NCBI RefSeq assembly: GCF_004362015.1
Contig: NZ_SNWW01000006.1
Coordinates: 186,001 to 250,000 of the forward strand
Origin: Flavobacterium chryseum
Lineage (GTDB): Bacteria; Bacteroidota; Bacteroidia; Flavobacteriales; Flavobacteriaceae
Direction: 5' to 3'
DNA: 64,000 bases
Made by a program: the position numbers and the translations under genes. The notes beneath the pieces are model-generated. The model was given only the letters and a program-made list of their open reading frames with translations, was not told the origin of the DNA and did no database searches. The stretch's first letter is position 1. Each line of letters starts with the position of its first letter. Of this stretch, positions 8,298 through 18,523 are shown in pieces.

Positions 8298-11200
8298 TTA
8301 AAAAGTAGCATTTACACCCGTCATATAAATACGGGAAAGTGGATATTTACCTAAGTCAAGACCAAAGTTGCTCAGCCCAACTTCAGGATCCATTCCTGAA
8401 TATTTTGTGATGGTAAACAAGTTTTGTCCTGAAATAAAGAATCTCAATTTTGCTTTTCCGTTTAACCAACTATCTTTAACGGTATAACCAATTGAAAGGT
8501 TTTTTAATCGGATGAAAGAAGCGTCTTCGATATAAAAATCTGAGATTCTTCCGAAGTTATTGTTATTATCCGTTGATGAAAGAACCGGAATATTAGTATC
8601 TGTATTCGTTGGCGACCAGGCATCTTTAGAATCTGACAATAAATTATATCCTGGGAAAGAAGCGTTTAAACCGGTATATTTTACAGCATTGAAAACTTTA
8701 TTTCCTGATACTGCGTTGAAAAACACATTCATATCAAAACCTTTATATCTAAAGTTCATGTTTAAACTGTACGTTGTTTTAGGAAACGGATTTCCAAGAA
8801 CCACTCTGTCGCTATTGTTAATTACGCCATCTCCGTTTACGTCTTTAAATTTCATATCTCCCGCAACGGCATTTGGCTGATAGACTACACCTGAATTATT
8901 TACATACGCTTTAGCTTCGGCAGTACTTTGAAATAATCCGTCTGTAGCATAACCGTAATAAGCACCAACCGGGCTTCCAACCTGATAAATATTGGCTAAA
9001 GGCAAACTACGAACTCTGCTTATATTTAAAGGTTCAAGAGACGTTAAATCATCTTTAATTGAAACAATTTTGTTGCTTAAAAATGCAGCATTTGCAGTTA
9101 CATCAAACTTAAATTCTCCGCGTGTTTTTTGGTACGTTAAACTAGCTTCAATACCTTTATTTTCAACATCTCCAGAGTTTACAATTCTACCTTGTGGAGT
9201 TCCTGAAACGCCCGGAAGCTGATCACGAACCAACATGTCTTTATTCTTTTTCACGTAAGCATCTACAGATCCTGTTAAAGCGCTGTTGAACATGGTAAAA
9301 TCTAAACCAATGTTGGTTTGCTCAGAGCTTTCCCATTTTAAATTTGGGTTTGATAATTCACTTTCGGCATATCCGTAATTGATTGTTGGAACTGAACCAA
9401 TCAAAGCTGAAGTCTGCACTAAAGGCACACTAAATTGGTATGGACCTAAGTTTCCTAAATTTCCGATTTGTCCCCAACTTGCACGCAGTTTCAAATTGCT
9501 TACAATTGGACTAATGCTTTTCATAAATTCTTCTTCAGAAATTAACCAACCTGCAGAAACAGAAGGATATACTTTCCAACGGTTTGCTGATAAAAGTTTT
9601 GAAGTTCCGTCGCGACGAACAATTCCTGAGAATAAATATTTTTGATTGAAATCGTAATTTAACCTTCCAACATAAGAAGAAATAATTTCATCAGATAATC
9701 CTGCGCCGGTTTGCTGAATTAATTTTGCATTCAATAAATAACGTTGTGATGCGTCTTCATTATCAAAACCTGTTCCTTCAACGGTGTAAAATTCTCTTTT
9801 TGTTTCCTGATACGTATATCCGGCTAAAGCTTTGAAATTGTGTTTTCCGAATGATTTTTCGTAAGAAATCGTTTGCTCGCCTAATAAATCAGTCGTTGTA
9901 ACCGACTTTTGTGTTAATCGATTAAAGTCGAATATTTTTCCAGGCTCAGTAATTTTCACTGCAAATTCTTTTGCATTATCCTGAATTCTGGTGTAACCCC
10001 AGTTTGATTTTACTTTCAAACCTGAAACAATTTCCCATTCTGCATAAGGATTAATCAAAATAGTCGAAATAGGATTTCTGTTGTCTAATCTTTTTAAATA
10101 AGCAACCGGATTTATAACGTCTCCGTAAGAACCAATGTATTTTTCAGGAACTCCACCAAATTGTCCTGAACCATCTTCTCTATAAACTGTTGCATTTGGC
10201 GGATAGAAAATAGCGGCCAAAATTGCTCCTGTGTAACCACTTGATGTATTGGCACTTTGACCGTTTGTTAGGGAATACGATAGGTTTTCTCCAATGGTAA
10301 AATTTGGCGCTAATTTAAAAGAAGAATTTGCTCTTGCTGTATAACGCTCGCCAAAAGTATTCAACAAAATACCTTCATTTTTTCTGTAACTTCCTGAAAG
10401 AAAGAAATTAGATTTTTCTGTTTTTCCGTTTATCGAAATAGATAAATCCTGAATTTCGCCTGTTTGGAAAATTTCATCCATCCAGTTTGTTTTTGTAGTT
10501 CTTGCCGTTGGTTCAAAAGCCGTATCAAAAGCCGGAATTCTTGGTAATCCTGCATTATCTCTTGCAGTATTCATAGCATCTGCATATTCAGCAGCATTTA
10601 AAACTCCCAATTTTTTGGCTACGTTTTGAAAACCTCCCTGATAATTTACATTGACATTAATACGATCAGATATTCCTTTTTTAGAAGTAATTAAAATTAC
10701 TCCACCAGAAGCTCTCGCACCGTAAATCGCTGCCGAAGCCGCATCCTTCAAAACACTTATCGAAGCAATATCATTTGGGTTTAACGTATTTAACGAACCG
10801 CTGTAAATAATTCCGTCTAAGACAATTAACGGCGTTTCAGCATTCAAAGATCCGATACCACGAATGTTGATGGTTGGTTCTGCCGTTGGGTCACCTCCGT
10901 TATTAATTACCGTTACACCAGCAACAGTTCCCTGTAATAATTCAGATGCACTGTTATAGGTTCTGCTTGAAGATTCTTTCATAGAAACTGCTCCTACAGC
11001 ACCCAAAACTTCATTCTTTTTTACACTTCCGTATCCCATAACTACAACTTCCTGAAGTTGTTTCATGTCTGCAACCAGTTTTACGGTAATATTTTGAGAT
11101 TGATTTACCTTCACTTCTTGCGTTACATAACCTACATAAGAGAAAATAAGATTAGCTTCAGCTGCGTTAACTTCTATTTTAAAAGTTCCGTCAAAATCTG

Positions 11201-11684
11201 TAGATGACGCTGCATCTGAAGTTTTGTCTTTAATTCCAACGCCTGGCAATGGCATATTATCATCGCCACCGTAAACCGTTCCTGAAATAATGATTTTATT
11301 CTGGTCTAAAGCACCAATTCTTTGATTTTTTTTAATGACAATATTATTACTTACAATTTCATATCGAAGTGATAAATTGCTGCAAATTTTATCTAACGCT
11401 TGTTCCAATGGAACGTTGCTTAGTTTTAAGCTAATTTTTTGATTGCTGTTAATCTGATTGCTTTCGTACATAAAATGTACATCAACTTGTTTTTCTATTT
11501 TTTGAAAAATACTTTTTATGCTTTCATTTTCTACTTTTAAAGTGACTCTGTTGTTCAGGTCAACATTTCCGGCATTTGCCGTTATTCCTGTAAAAAATAA
11601 GACAATGAACATAACAACTTTGGCCAGAAGGGCTTTTGTAATGCTTTGACTTTCTACGACAAACCGCATTTGTTTTTCATTCAT
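8298..11684 (-). CDS. SusC/RagA TonB-linked outer-membrane channel with STN domain
   Basis: A 1128-residue TonB-dependent transporter. After a signal peptide (ending near TANAG, about 39) comes an STN domain (about 45-115, ESIKSIFQKIEKQVDVHFMY). A carboxypeptidase-regulatory-like domain follows (about 130-210, GTVYGGDDNMPLPGVGIKDK). Then come the LQEVVVMGYGSVKK linker, the plug (LDGIIYSGSLNTLNPNDIAS, GARASGGVILITSKKG) and a 22-strand barrel ending in aromatic Phe. The STN domain fits control through the FecR and ECF sigma genes directly upstream, and the paired SusD follows. The ATG at 11684 is used; an internal Met six residues on is possible but would not change the mature protein. Confidence 0.96.
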   Translation of the reverse strand: MNEKQMRFVVESQSITKALLAKVVMFIVLFFTGITANAGNVDLNNRVTLKVENESIKSIFQKIEKQVDVHFMYESNQINSNQKISLKLSNVPLEQALDKICSNLSLRYEIVSNNIVIKKNQRIGALDQNKIIISGTVYGGDDNMPLPGVGIKDKTSDAASSTDFDGTFKIEVNAAEANLIFSYVGYVTQEVKVNQSQNITVKLVADMKQLQEVVVMGYGSVKKNEVLGAVGAVSMKESSSRTYNSASELLQGTVAGVTVINNGGDPTAEPTINIRGIGSLNAETPLIVLDGIIYSGSLNTLNPNDIASISVLKDAASAAIYGARASGGVILITSKKGISDRINVNVNYQGGFQNVAKKLGVLNAAEYADAMNTARDNAGLPRIPAFDTAFEPTARTTKTNWMDEIFQTGEIQDLSISINGKTEKSNFFLSGSYRKNEGILLNTFGERYTARANSSFKLAPNFTIGENLSYSLTNGQSANTSSGYTGAILAAIFYPPNATVYREDGSGQFGGVPEKYIGSYGDVINPVAYLKRLDNRNPISTILINPYAEWEIVSGLKVKSNWGYTRIQDNAKEFAVKITEPGKIFDFNRLTQKSVTTTDLLGEQTISYEKSFGKHNFKALAGYTYQETKREFYTVEGTGFDNEDASQRYLLNAKLIQQTGAGLSDEIISSYVGRLNYDFNQKYLFSGIVRRDGTSKLLSANRWKVYPSVSAGWLISEEEFMKSISPIVSNLKLRASWGQIGNLGNLGPYQFSVPLVQTSALIGSVPTINYGYAESELSNPNLKWESSEQTNIGLDFTMFNSALTGSVDAYVKKNKDMLVRDQLPGVSGTPQGRIVNSGDVENKGIEASLTYQKTRGEFKFDVTANAAFLSNKIVSIKDDLTSLEPLNISRVRSLPLANIYQVGSPVGAYYGYATDGLFQSTAEAKAYVNNSGVVYQPNAVAGDMKFKDVNGDGVINNSDRVVLGNPFPKTTYSLNMNFRYKGFDMNVFFNAVSGNKVFNAVKYTGLNASFPGYNLLSDSKDAWSPTNTDTNIPVLSSTDNNNNFGRISDFYIEDASFIRLKNLSIGYTVKDSWLNGKAKLRFFISGQNLFTITKYSGMDPEVGLSNFGLDLGKYPLSRIYMTGVNATF

Positions 11685-11796
11685 GGGGGAAGGGATTTAG
11701 ATTAAATATTTGATTTCAGATTTTAGATTTTAGATTTTTCGCTGTGACTTCTCACTTATAATTCACAACTAACAATTCATAATTGATAATTAATAA

Positions 11797-12720
11797 TTAT
11801 TGAATCTTATAAACTCCAGACTCCAGTTTGTAATCAGCATTTATGATATTACACACTAAAGCAACAACCTGATTTACTGGAAGTTCTTTGAAATAAGCGC
11901 TTATTTTCAGGTTATTTAAATTCTTGTTTTTGACTTCGATGGCAACATTATAATTCCGATTGATGGTTGCAATAACTTCCGGAAGTGGTGTGTCTTCAAA
12001 AACAATGATGTTTTTTCGCCATAATGAAATTGAATTGACCGGAACATCTTTAAAGGCCTGTAGTTTATTATCCTGCGATTTAAAAACCACTTTCTGACCT
12101 GGAGTTACATACACATTTTCTTCTGTTACTGCCGATTTTACATTTACTCTTCCGGTTAAAACAGCAACTTCCTGTGTGGTATGATCCGGATAAGCCTGAA
12201 CATTAAAACTGGTTCCCAATACTTTTGTGTCCATTTTATCGGTGTGAATTATAAAAGGATGTTTTTTGTCTTTGTGTACATCAAAAAAAGCTTCTCCGGT
12301 TAAGTATACTTCTCTTGTATCTCCTTTAAATTCTTTTGGATATTTTAAAAGGCTTCCTGCGTTTAACCAAATTTGGGTTCCGTCGCTTAAAATTACCTTA
12401 GCATGTTCGCCGGCTTTTGTCGCATATTGTATGTTCTGAATAGCTGGAATTGTTGTTTGATAAATAAACCACGATACTCCCATTACGAATAATAAGGATG
12501 CTGCAACAGCCCAATTTTTATGTTGAAGAAAAATAACTTTGTTTGTCTTCTTTATTTGTCTTAATTCTTTTTTCAGCTTCGAACGATCAGATTGAACTTC
12601 TTCCATGTTTTCAAAAACTTCATTGGTACTGTCGTACCATTTATTCCACATCTCTTGTCCTTTTGGAGAATATCCTCCATCTAAAAAATGTTTTATTTCC
12701 TGTTGTAATTTTTCGGGCAT
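11797..12720 (-). CDS. FecR-family anti-sigma factor (second set)
   Basis: A 307-residue membrane anti-sigma factor. The cytoplasmic N-terminus (about 1-68) binds sigma in this family. One membrane helix follows (about 69-87, WAVAASLLFVMGVSWFIY). The periplasmic FecR domain is seen at about 115-215 (SDGTQIWLNAGSLLKYPKEF, TGEAFFDVHKDKKHPFII), and a C-terminal DUF4974 domain at about 240-307 (FEDTPLPEVIATINRNYNVA). It lies 101 bp after the sigma gene and 112 bp before the SusC gene, and should link the STN domain of that SusC to sigma release. Confidence 0.94.
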   Translation of the reverse strand: MPEKLQQEIKHFLDGGYSPKGQEMWNKWYDSTNEVFENMEEVQSDRSKLKKELRQIKKTNKVIFLQHKNWAVAASLLFVMGVSWFIYQTTIPAIQNIQYATKAGEHAKVILSDGTQIWLNAGSLLKYPKEFKGDTREVYLTGEAFFDVHKDKKHPFIIHTDKMDTKVLGTSFNVQAYPDHTTQEVAVLTGRVNVKSAVTEENVYVTPGQKVVFKSQDNKLQAFKDVPVNSISLWRKNIIVFEDTPLPEVIATINRNYNVAIEVKNKNLNNLKISAYFKELPVNQVVALVCNIINADYKLESGVYKIQ

Positions 12721-12821
12721 TATAATTTCTTTATCGCTTTAATAGTATGTCTTTGAAATTGAAATTTCGGGTAGGTTGGTTAGGTTACGCTTTTGTTAAG
12801 AAAAAAACGTATTGCTTTCAA

Positions 12822-13391
12822 TTAGGAAATATTCTGATTGAACTCTCCTAAATAAGTTCGCATGAATTTTAGTGAGTATGTTATATGATATTTCACTGTT
12901 TCGATTGAAACATTAAGTTCTTCTGCGATTTCTTTATTGGAATAATGTTTAATCCGACTCAGAATAAAAACCTCTTTTGATTTTTTAGGAAGTAATGCTG
13001 TTGCTTTGTCGACGGCTTTTTGCAATTCATCATAAAAAATTGAATCTTCTGTTGCGTTGTGGCTGGTGTATTCGACAGTATTCCGGTCTAAAACCTCTTG
13101 TATATACTGGTCTGTAACCGAATGTGATTTTATATAATCTAAAGTCATGTAACGAACTGAAGTATAAATATATGCAGCAAAACTCTTTTGAATTAGTATG
13201 GTTTTGCGGCGCTCCCAAATGGTGGTAAATACTTCCTGAACAATTTCTTCAGAAATGGGAACGGATTTCATTCTGATATATACAAAGCGAACGAGTAAAT
13301 CTCTGTACCTAAAATACAGTTCATCAAATGCTTTATCTTTTCCTTGTTTTAATAATTCAACAAGTTCTTCATCTGTAAAACCTTTATACAT
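12822..13391 (-). CDS. ECF RNA polymerase sigma factor, Bacteroidetes SusCD-linked type
   Basis: A 189-residue ECF sigma factor. Region 2 (about 14-75) includes KAFDELYFRYRDLLVRFVYI and SEEIVQEVFTTIWERR. Region 4 (about 125-180) includes LPKKSKEVFILSRIKHYSNK and the HTH EIAEELNVSIETVKYH. It heads the sigma, FecR, SusC, SusD series and probably controls that transporter. Its own promoter was not identified in the 275 bp between it and the divergent lipoprotein gene. Confidence 0.94.
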   Translation of the reverse strand: MYKGFTDEELVELLKQGKDKAFDELYFRYRDLLVRFVYIRMKSVPISEEIVQEVFTTIWERRKTILIQKSFAAYIYTSVRYMTLDYIKSHSVTDQYIQEVLDRNTVEYTSHNATEDSIFYDELQKAVDKATALLPKKSKEVFILSRIKHYSNKEIAEELNVSIETVKYHITYSLKFMRTYLGEFNQNIS

Positions 13392-13666
13392 AATACTTCA
13401 CTTTTATATTATTTGCCCCAAAAAGGGTTGGTAACAAAACGGTTATTTTGAGAAGTATTCTTATTTTTAAAAATGACATATACTACAATAGTTTGTTTTA
13501 TAATATGTCTTCAAAAATAGAAATGAGGGTAGGTCAACAAGGTTACGTTTACATTAATAAAACAGGGTTATTATAAAACATTGTATTAACATTTAATAAG
13601 CTGTGTTACCAATGTATTTTTATACTATATATTAGCGCTCATAAATTTTTCTAACTTTTTATATTC

Positions 13667-14440
13667 ATGAAAAAAGCGATTCTAATACTTGCTCTTTTAT
13701 TTTTTATTCTCTCTTGCGCTGATAAATCCGAGAAACCAAAAAGTAAAATAGCTTTAGCAAAACATATTGATAATGCAGCCATTTTTAACTGGGCAACAGA
13801 ATCATGTGAAAATACAGGAACTTTTGATCCTAAAAAGTATACAAAGGAAGAATTAAAAAACACTTACGATTTATGGTTTACTTTTTCCACAGCCAAATTA
13901 CAAACTCAAACAAACGCTTATTTTATAGAAGACGTTAATAAACTAGACGCTACTAAACTTTTCTTGGAATACATAAATCAAAAAGCTTTATTAAATAGAA
14001 AAGTAGTCTCTACTCCGTTTTGGAATAAGTTAAAAACACAAAGATTACGGGAATTAGAAGAAGAATATCTATTAAAAAAAATCACTATTGAAGCCTATTC
14101 AGATCCAACTGTTTTACTAAATAATAAATATTCTGCAAAATGTTCTGAATATGTTCAGGCTTTGGCATCAAACGATACTATTGAGCTTTTAAAAGCCTGG
14201 AGAAATATTGTTGAAGTGCAAAAAAGTAAAAACGGATATCCTGAAAAAGTAATTGAGGAATATAATAAAAAATACAACTCTAAAGACCATTTATTATATG
14301 CTCAAATGGAACTGATGACTTACGGATGGTTCAATTGTGCTAATGATCAAATAAAATGGATAGGCGAAGATGATACAATGCGGGAGGAATTTGATAAAAT
14401 TTTCATTACGATTAAAAAGGAGTGTAATGAAGAGGATTAA
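13667..14440 (+). CDS. Lipoprotein of unknown function
   Basis: A 257-residue protein with a lipoprotein signal peptide (lipobox Cys17 in FFILSC). The mature part is rich in Lys, Glu and Tyr, probably largely helical, with four Cys after the lipidated one (CENTG, KCSEY, NCAND, KKECN). I do not recognise the family. It is divergent from the sigma gene and convergent with the alcohol dehydrogenase, with its own terminator, so it appears to be a single-gene unit. Confidence 0.75.
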   Translation: MKKAILILALLFFILSCADKSEKPKSKIALAKHIDNAAIFNWATESCENTGTFDPKKYTKEELKNTYDLWFTFSTAKLQTQTNAYFIEDVNKLDATKLFLEYINQKALLNRKVVSTPFWNKLKTQRLRELEEEYLLKKITIEAYSDPTVLLNNKYSAKCSEYVQALASNDTIELLKAWRNIVEVQKSKNGYPEKVIEEYNKKYNSKDHLLYAQMELMTYGWFNCANDQIKWIGEDDTMREEFDKIFITIKKECNEED

Positions 14441-14463
14441 AAAAGTCAAGATTTATTTATATA

Positions 14464-14491
14464 AAAAATCCCGGTTTTATCCGGGATTTTT
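14464..14491. terminator. Bidirectional terminator
   Basis: Strong stem aaaaatcccgg/ccgggattttt (14464-14474, 14481-14491) lies between two convergent genes, with A and T runs serving both directions. Confidence 0.9.
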
Positions 14492-14512
14492 ATTTGAAAA
14501 TTTTGCAATGTA

Positions 14513-15571
14513 TTATCCTTGAAGAGAATTCATATCGATTACAAAACGATAACGAACATCACTTTTAAGCATTCTTTCGTAAGCGTCGTTGATATCCTGA
14601 ATTTTGATAATTTCAATTTCTGAAACAATGTTATGTTTTCCGCAGAAATCAAGCATTTCCTGTGTTTCAGCGATTCCGCCAATTACAGAACCGGCTACAG
14701 ATTTTCTTCCCATGATCATCGGTACGGTATGCAAGAATGGATCTAACGGACCTAAATAGCCAACTAAAACTAAAGTTCCGTTAATGTTTAAAGTTGTAAC
14801 ATACGGATTTACATCGTGTATAGAAGGAACGGTATCGATAATTAAATCAAATTTCCCGCTTACCGATTTCATTTGGTTTGCATCTGTTGAAATAACTACA
14901 GCATCTGCGCCTAATTCCAGAGCGTCTTTTTCTTTATCCGGAGTTCTTGAAAATAATGTTACTTCAGCACCAAGACTTTTGGCCAGTTTAATTGCCATAT
15001 GTCCAAGTCCGCCCAAACCAACAACTGCAACTTTGCTTCCTTCACCAACATTCCAGTGTTTTAGTGGCGACCAGGTTGTAATTCCCGCACAAAGCAATGG
15101 CGCAACAGCAGCCAAATCTAAGTTTGAAGGTACTTTTAATACAAAATGCTTATCTACAACCACTTTTTCAGAATAACCGCCAAAAGTATGTCCGCCAAGA
15201 TGTTTATCCTTGCCATTATAAGTTCCTGTAAATCCATTTAAACAATATTGTTCAAGGTCTTGTTTACAGCTTTCGCAAGTATGGCAAGAATCAACAAGAC
15301 AGCCTACTCCGGCTAAATCGCCCACTTTAAGTTTGGTAACCTCACTTCCTACTCTTGTTACTCTACCCACAATTTCGTGACCCGGAACGGCAGGATATTG
15401 CGTTCCTCCCCAATCGTTTCTGGCTGTATGCAAATCAGAATGGCAAACGCCACAATACAAAATTTCTATCTCGATATCTTTGGCCAGAACCTCTCTGCGT
15501 GCAATAGTCATTTGTTCTAAATCTGCATCGGCCGCAGCCGCACCAAATGCTTTTACGTTACTTGTGCTCAT
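14513..15571 (-). CDS. Zinc-dependent NAD(P) alcohol dehydrogenase (YahK/CAD type)
   Basis: A 352-residue cytoplasmic medium-chain dehydrogenase that should interconvert alcohols and aldehydes. Catalytic zinc ligands are visible in GVCHSDLH and PGHEIVGRV, and the structural zinc cysteines in CHTCESCKQDLEQYC. The Rossmann motif VVGLGGLGHMAIKLAKSLGA is near residue 180. The pattern matches the YahK/cinnamyl-alcohol branch, which is usually NADPH-dependent. It lies 250 bp downstream of the aldo/keto reductase on the same strand; both may serve aldehyde detoxification, but the tandem-repeat gap argues against one transcript. Confidence 0.93.
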   Translation of the reverse strand: MSTSNVKAFGAAAADADLEQMTIARREVLAKDIEIEILYCGVCHSDLHTARNDWGGTQYPAVPGHEIVGRVTRVGSEVTKLKVGDLAGVGCLVDSCHTCESCKQDLEQYCLNGFTGTYNGKDKHLGGHTFGGYSEKVVVDKHFVLKVPSNLDLAAVAPLLCAGITTWSPLKHWNVGEGSKVAVVGLGGLGHMAIKLAKSLGAEVTLFSRTPDKEKDALELGADAVVISTDANQMKSVSGKFDLIIDTVPSIHDVNPYVTTLNINGTLVLVGYLGPLDPFLHTVPMIMGRKSVAGSVIGGIAETQEMLDFCGKHNIVSEIEIIKIQDINDAYERMLKSDVRYRFVIDMNSLQG

Positions 15572-15730
15572 ATTTTTTAATTTAAATTATTTAATAATTG
15601 TAAAATTAGGATTGCTTTTTCGCTGAAAATAATAGAAAAGAAACATTTACTTAAGAAATTCAAACAATTCCGAATCATTGTAAATATAAGAAAAATCACT
15701 CATTAATGAATGATTTTTCTAAAACCTTTA

Positions 15731-15800
15731 TTCTTCAATCTTAATTCTTCAATCTTAATTCTTCAATCTTAATTCTTCAATCTTAATTCTTCAATCTTTA
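15731..15800. repeat. Tandem repeat, 5 x 14 bp
   Basis: Five copies of ttcttcaatcttaa (the last ends ttta) lie directly after the stop of the aldo/keto reductase. This type of array can change copy number by slippage. Confidence 0.9.
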
Positions 15801-15818
15801 TTCTTTATTCTTAATTCT

Positions 15819-16835
<1,017 letters not shown>

Positions 16836-16988
16836 TCAATATTTCGACAGTACAAATTTCCTCCAATAATCATATCTTAATTGTATACACATTACTGATA
16901 TGATTACCATTTTTACTGATTTGAAGAATCAGACTAAGTTATTAACAATCTGAGTATTATCTTTACAGTACAATTTAAGGAAATAGAT

Positions 16989-17885
16989 ATGGAACATATT
17001 ATAAAACTTGAAAAAGTTGCACAATACAATAAATTGAAAGGTGTTGAAAATCAGCATCCTTTAATAAGTGTTTTTGATAATTCTAATGCAAAAGCTTTAC
17101 CCAATAATACGCGTATGCATTTTGGTTTTTATGCCGTGTATTTAAAAGCCGGAAATTGCGGTGAATTGAAATACGGTCGCAATAATTATGATTATGAGGA
17201 AGGAACAATGGTTTTTGTTGCGCCCGGACAAGTGCTTGAAATAAATAATTCTGAAGATTATCAACCAACCGGATTAGTGCTTTTGTTTCATTCTGATTTG
17301 ATAAAAGGAACATCACTGGCAAAAAATATGAGTCACTATTCTTTCTTTTCTTATGATTCGCATGAAGCGCTTCATTTATCGTTGAAAGAACAGCAAATCA
17401 TAAAAGATCTATTTAGTAAATTAGAATATGAATTAAGCCAGTCTATTGATAAACATAGTAAAAGCATTATAAGTAATAATATCGAGTTGCTTTTAAATTA
17501 TTGTGTCCGTTTTTATGACAGGCAATTTATTACCCGTGAAAACATCAATACGGATATCTTATCAAAATTTGAGAATTTGCTAAATGATTATTTCGTATCT
17601 GAAAATCCGCAGGATTCAGGTTTACCTTCTGTAGGCTATTTTGCAGATCATTTACATCTTTCTCCTAATTATTTTGGTGATTTGATCAAAAAAGAAACAG
17701 GCAAATCTGCTCAGGAACACATTCAGTTGAAATTAATAAACCTGGCTAAAGAAAGAATTTTCGATACGGAGAAATCCATCAGTCAAATAGCATTTGAACT
17801 GGGTTTTAAATATCCACAGCATTTTAATCGAATGTTTAAAAAGAATACCGGTTACACTCCTATTGAATATAGAAGTTTGAACTAA
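16989..17885 (+). CDS. AraC-family transcriptional regulator
   Basis: A 298-residue regulator. The N-terminal part (about 1-170) resembles an AraC ligand-binding cupin (EGTMVFVAPGQVLEI). The C-terminal part (about 195-298) has the two HTH motifs of the family: VGYFADHLHLSPNYFGDLIK and ISQIAFELGFKYPQHFNRMF, ending in the GYTPIEYR signature. It probably activates the divergent aldo/keto reductase gene, as such pairs commonly do. The inducer is unknown. Confidence 0.93.
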   Translation: MEHIIKLEKVAQYNKLKGVENQHPLISVFDNSNAKALPNNTRMHFGFYAVYLKAGNCGELKYGRNNYDYEEGTMVFVAPGQVLEINNSEDYQPTGLVLLFHSDLIKGTSLAKNMSHYSFFSYDSHEALHLSLKEQQIIKDLFSKLEYELSQSIDKHSKSIISNNIELLLNYCVRFYDRQFITRENINTDILSKFENLLNDYFVSENPQDSGLPSVGYFADHLHLSPNYFGDLIKKETGKSAQEHIQLKLINLAKERIFDTEKSISQIAFELGFKYPQHFNRMFKKNTGYTPIEYRSLN

Positions 17886-17913
17886 AAAGTTTCAGGTTTC
17901 AAGTATTTTTTTT

Positions 17914-18028
17914 ACCGCAAAGCACGATAAGTTTTTTATAGTTGAGTATTATAAAACCCAAAGTTCAAAAAGCTTTATATCTATCTAACTTTGTGAACTT
18001 TGCGAAAAAACTTAGCGTTCTTTGCGGT
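17914..18028. repeat. Imperfect inverted-repeat element (accgcaaag type)
   Basis: Outer 23-bp arms (17914-17936 and 18006-18028) match with two mismatches and begin accgcaaag. An inner pair aaagttca/tgaacttt is nested inside. The outer sequence recurs in degenerate form around 46474-46630. It lies between two convergent genes. Confidence 0.8.
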
Positions 18029-18043
18029 TAATTTTATCCTAAC

Positions 18044-18292
18044 TTATCTAAACAATGTTATCGTATCGGTTAGGTTTTCTTTAGTGATAAAATCTTTAAT
18101 AAATTCCTGAACTTCATTGGTAGTACCAACTGCAGTTTCGAAGGAATTGATGTGAAATTCATCATCCTGATCTAAAATATGAATTATTTCTGTATAGCCC
18201 TTTGAGATTAAACTGCCTTTTAATTTTATTATATTGAATTGTTGCTGACCATCTAACTCTTTGCGAACTTTTAGTTTTATAGCTTTTTCCAT
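18044..18292 (-). CDS. Small protein of unknown function (82 aa)
   Basis: A short, mixed-charge protein without a signal peptide or membrane segment (VRKELDGQQQFNIIKLKGSL; KDFITKENLTDTITLF). The ATG at 18292 and the codon pattern look like a real gene, and the flanks hold no better frame. The family is not recognised. It is convergent with the AraC gene. Confidence 0.55.
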   Translation of the reverse strand: MEKAIKLKVRKELDGQQQFNIIKLKGSLISKGYTEIIHILDQDDEFHINSFETAVGTTNEVQEFIKDFITKENLTDTITLFR

Positions 18293-18445
18293 AATAAATA
18301 TCTTTTAAATTAATAAGCTGTTTATTAATTCAAATATAACTATTAATTAAATTGACCTCGTGTTAAAAAAATAAATATAAATCACTATTTATCAACATTT
18401 TAATGAACAATTAAAATGTTTTTTCATAACATTTTATCCATAAAA

Positions 18446-18476
18446 AAATCTCCTGTTGTTTGAAAACAGAAGATTT
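18446..18476 (-). terminator. Terminator of the glycan-utilisation operon
   Basis: On the minus strand, a stem aaaatct...agatttt with an inner ctgtt/aacag pair is followed by TTTTTTTA. It lies 48 bp after the GH109 stop and probably ends the susC-to-GH109 transcript. Confidence 0.75.
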
Positions 18477-18523
18477 TAACTAACAAGAAATATTAAAAAC
18501 TAATCGATTACGCTGGGATTTCC

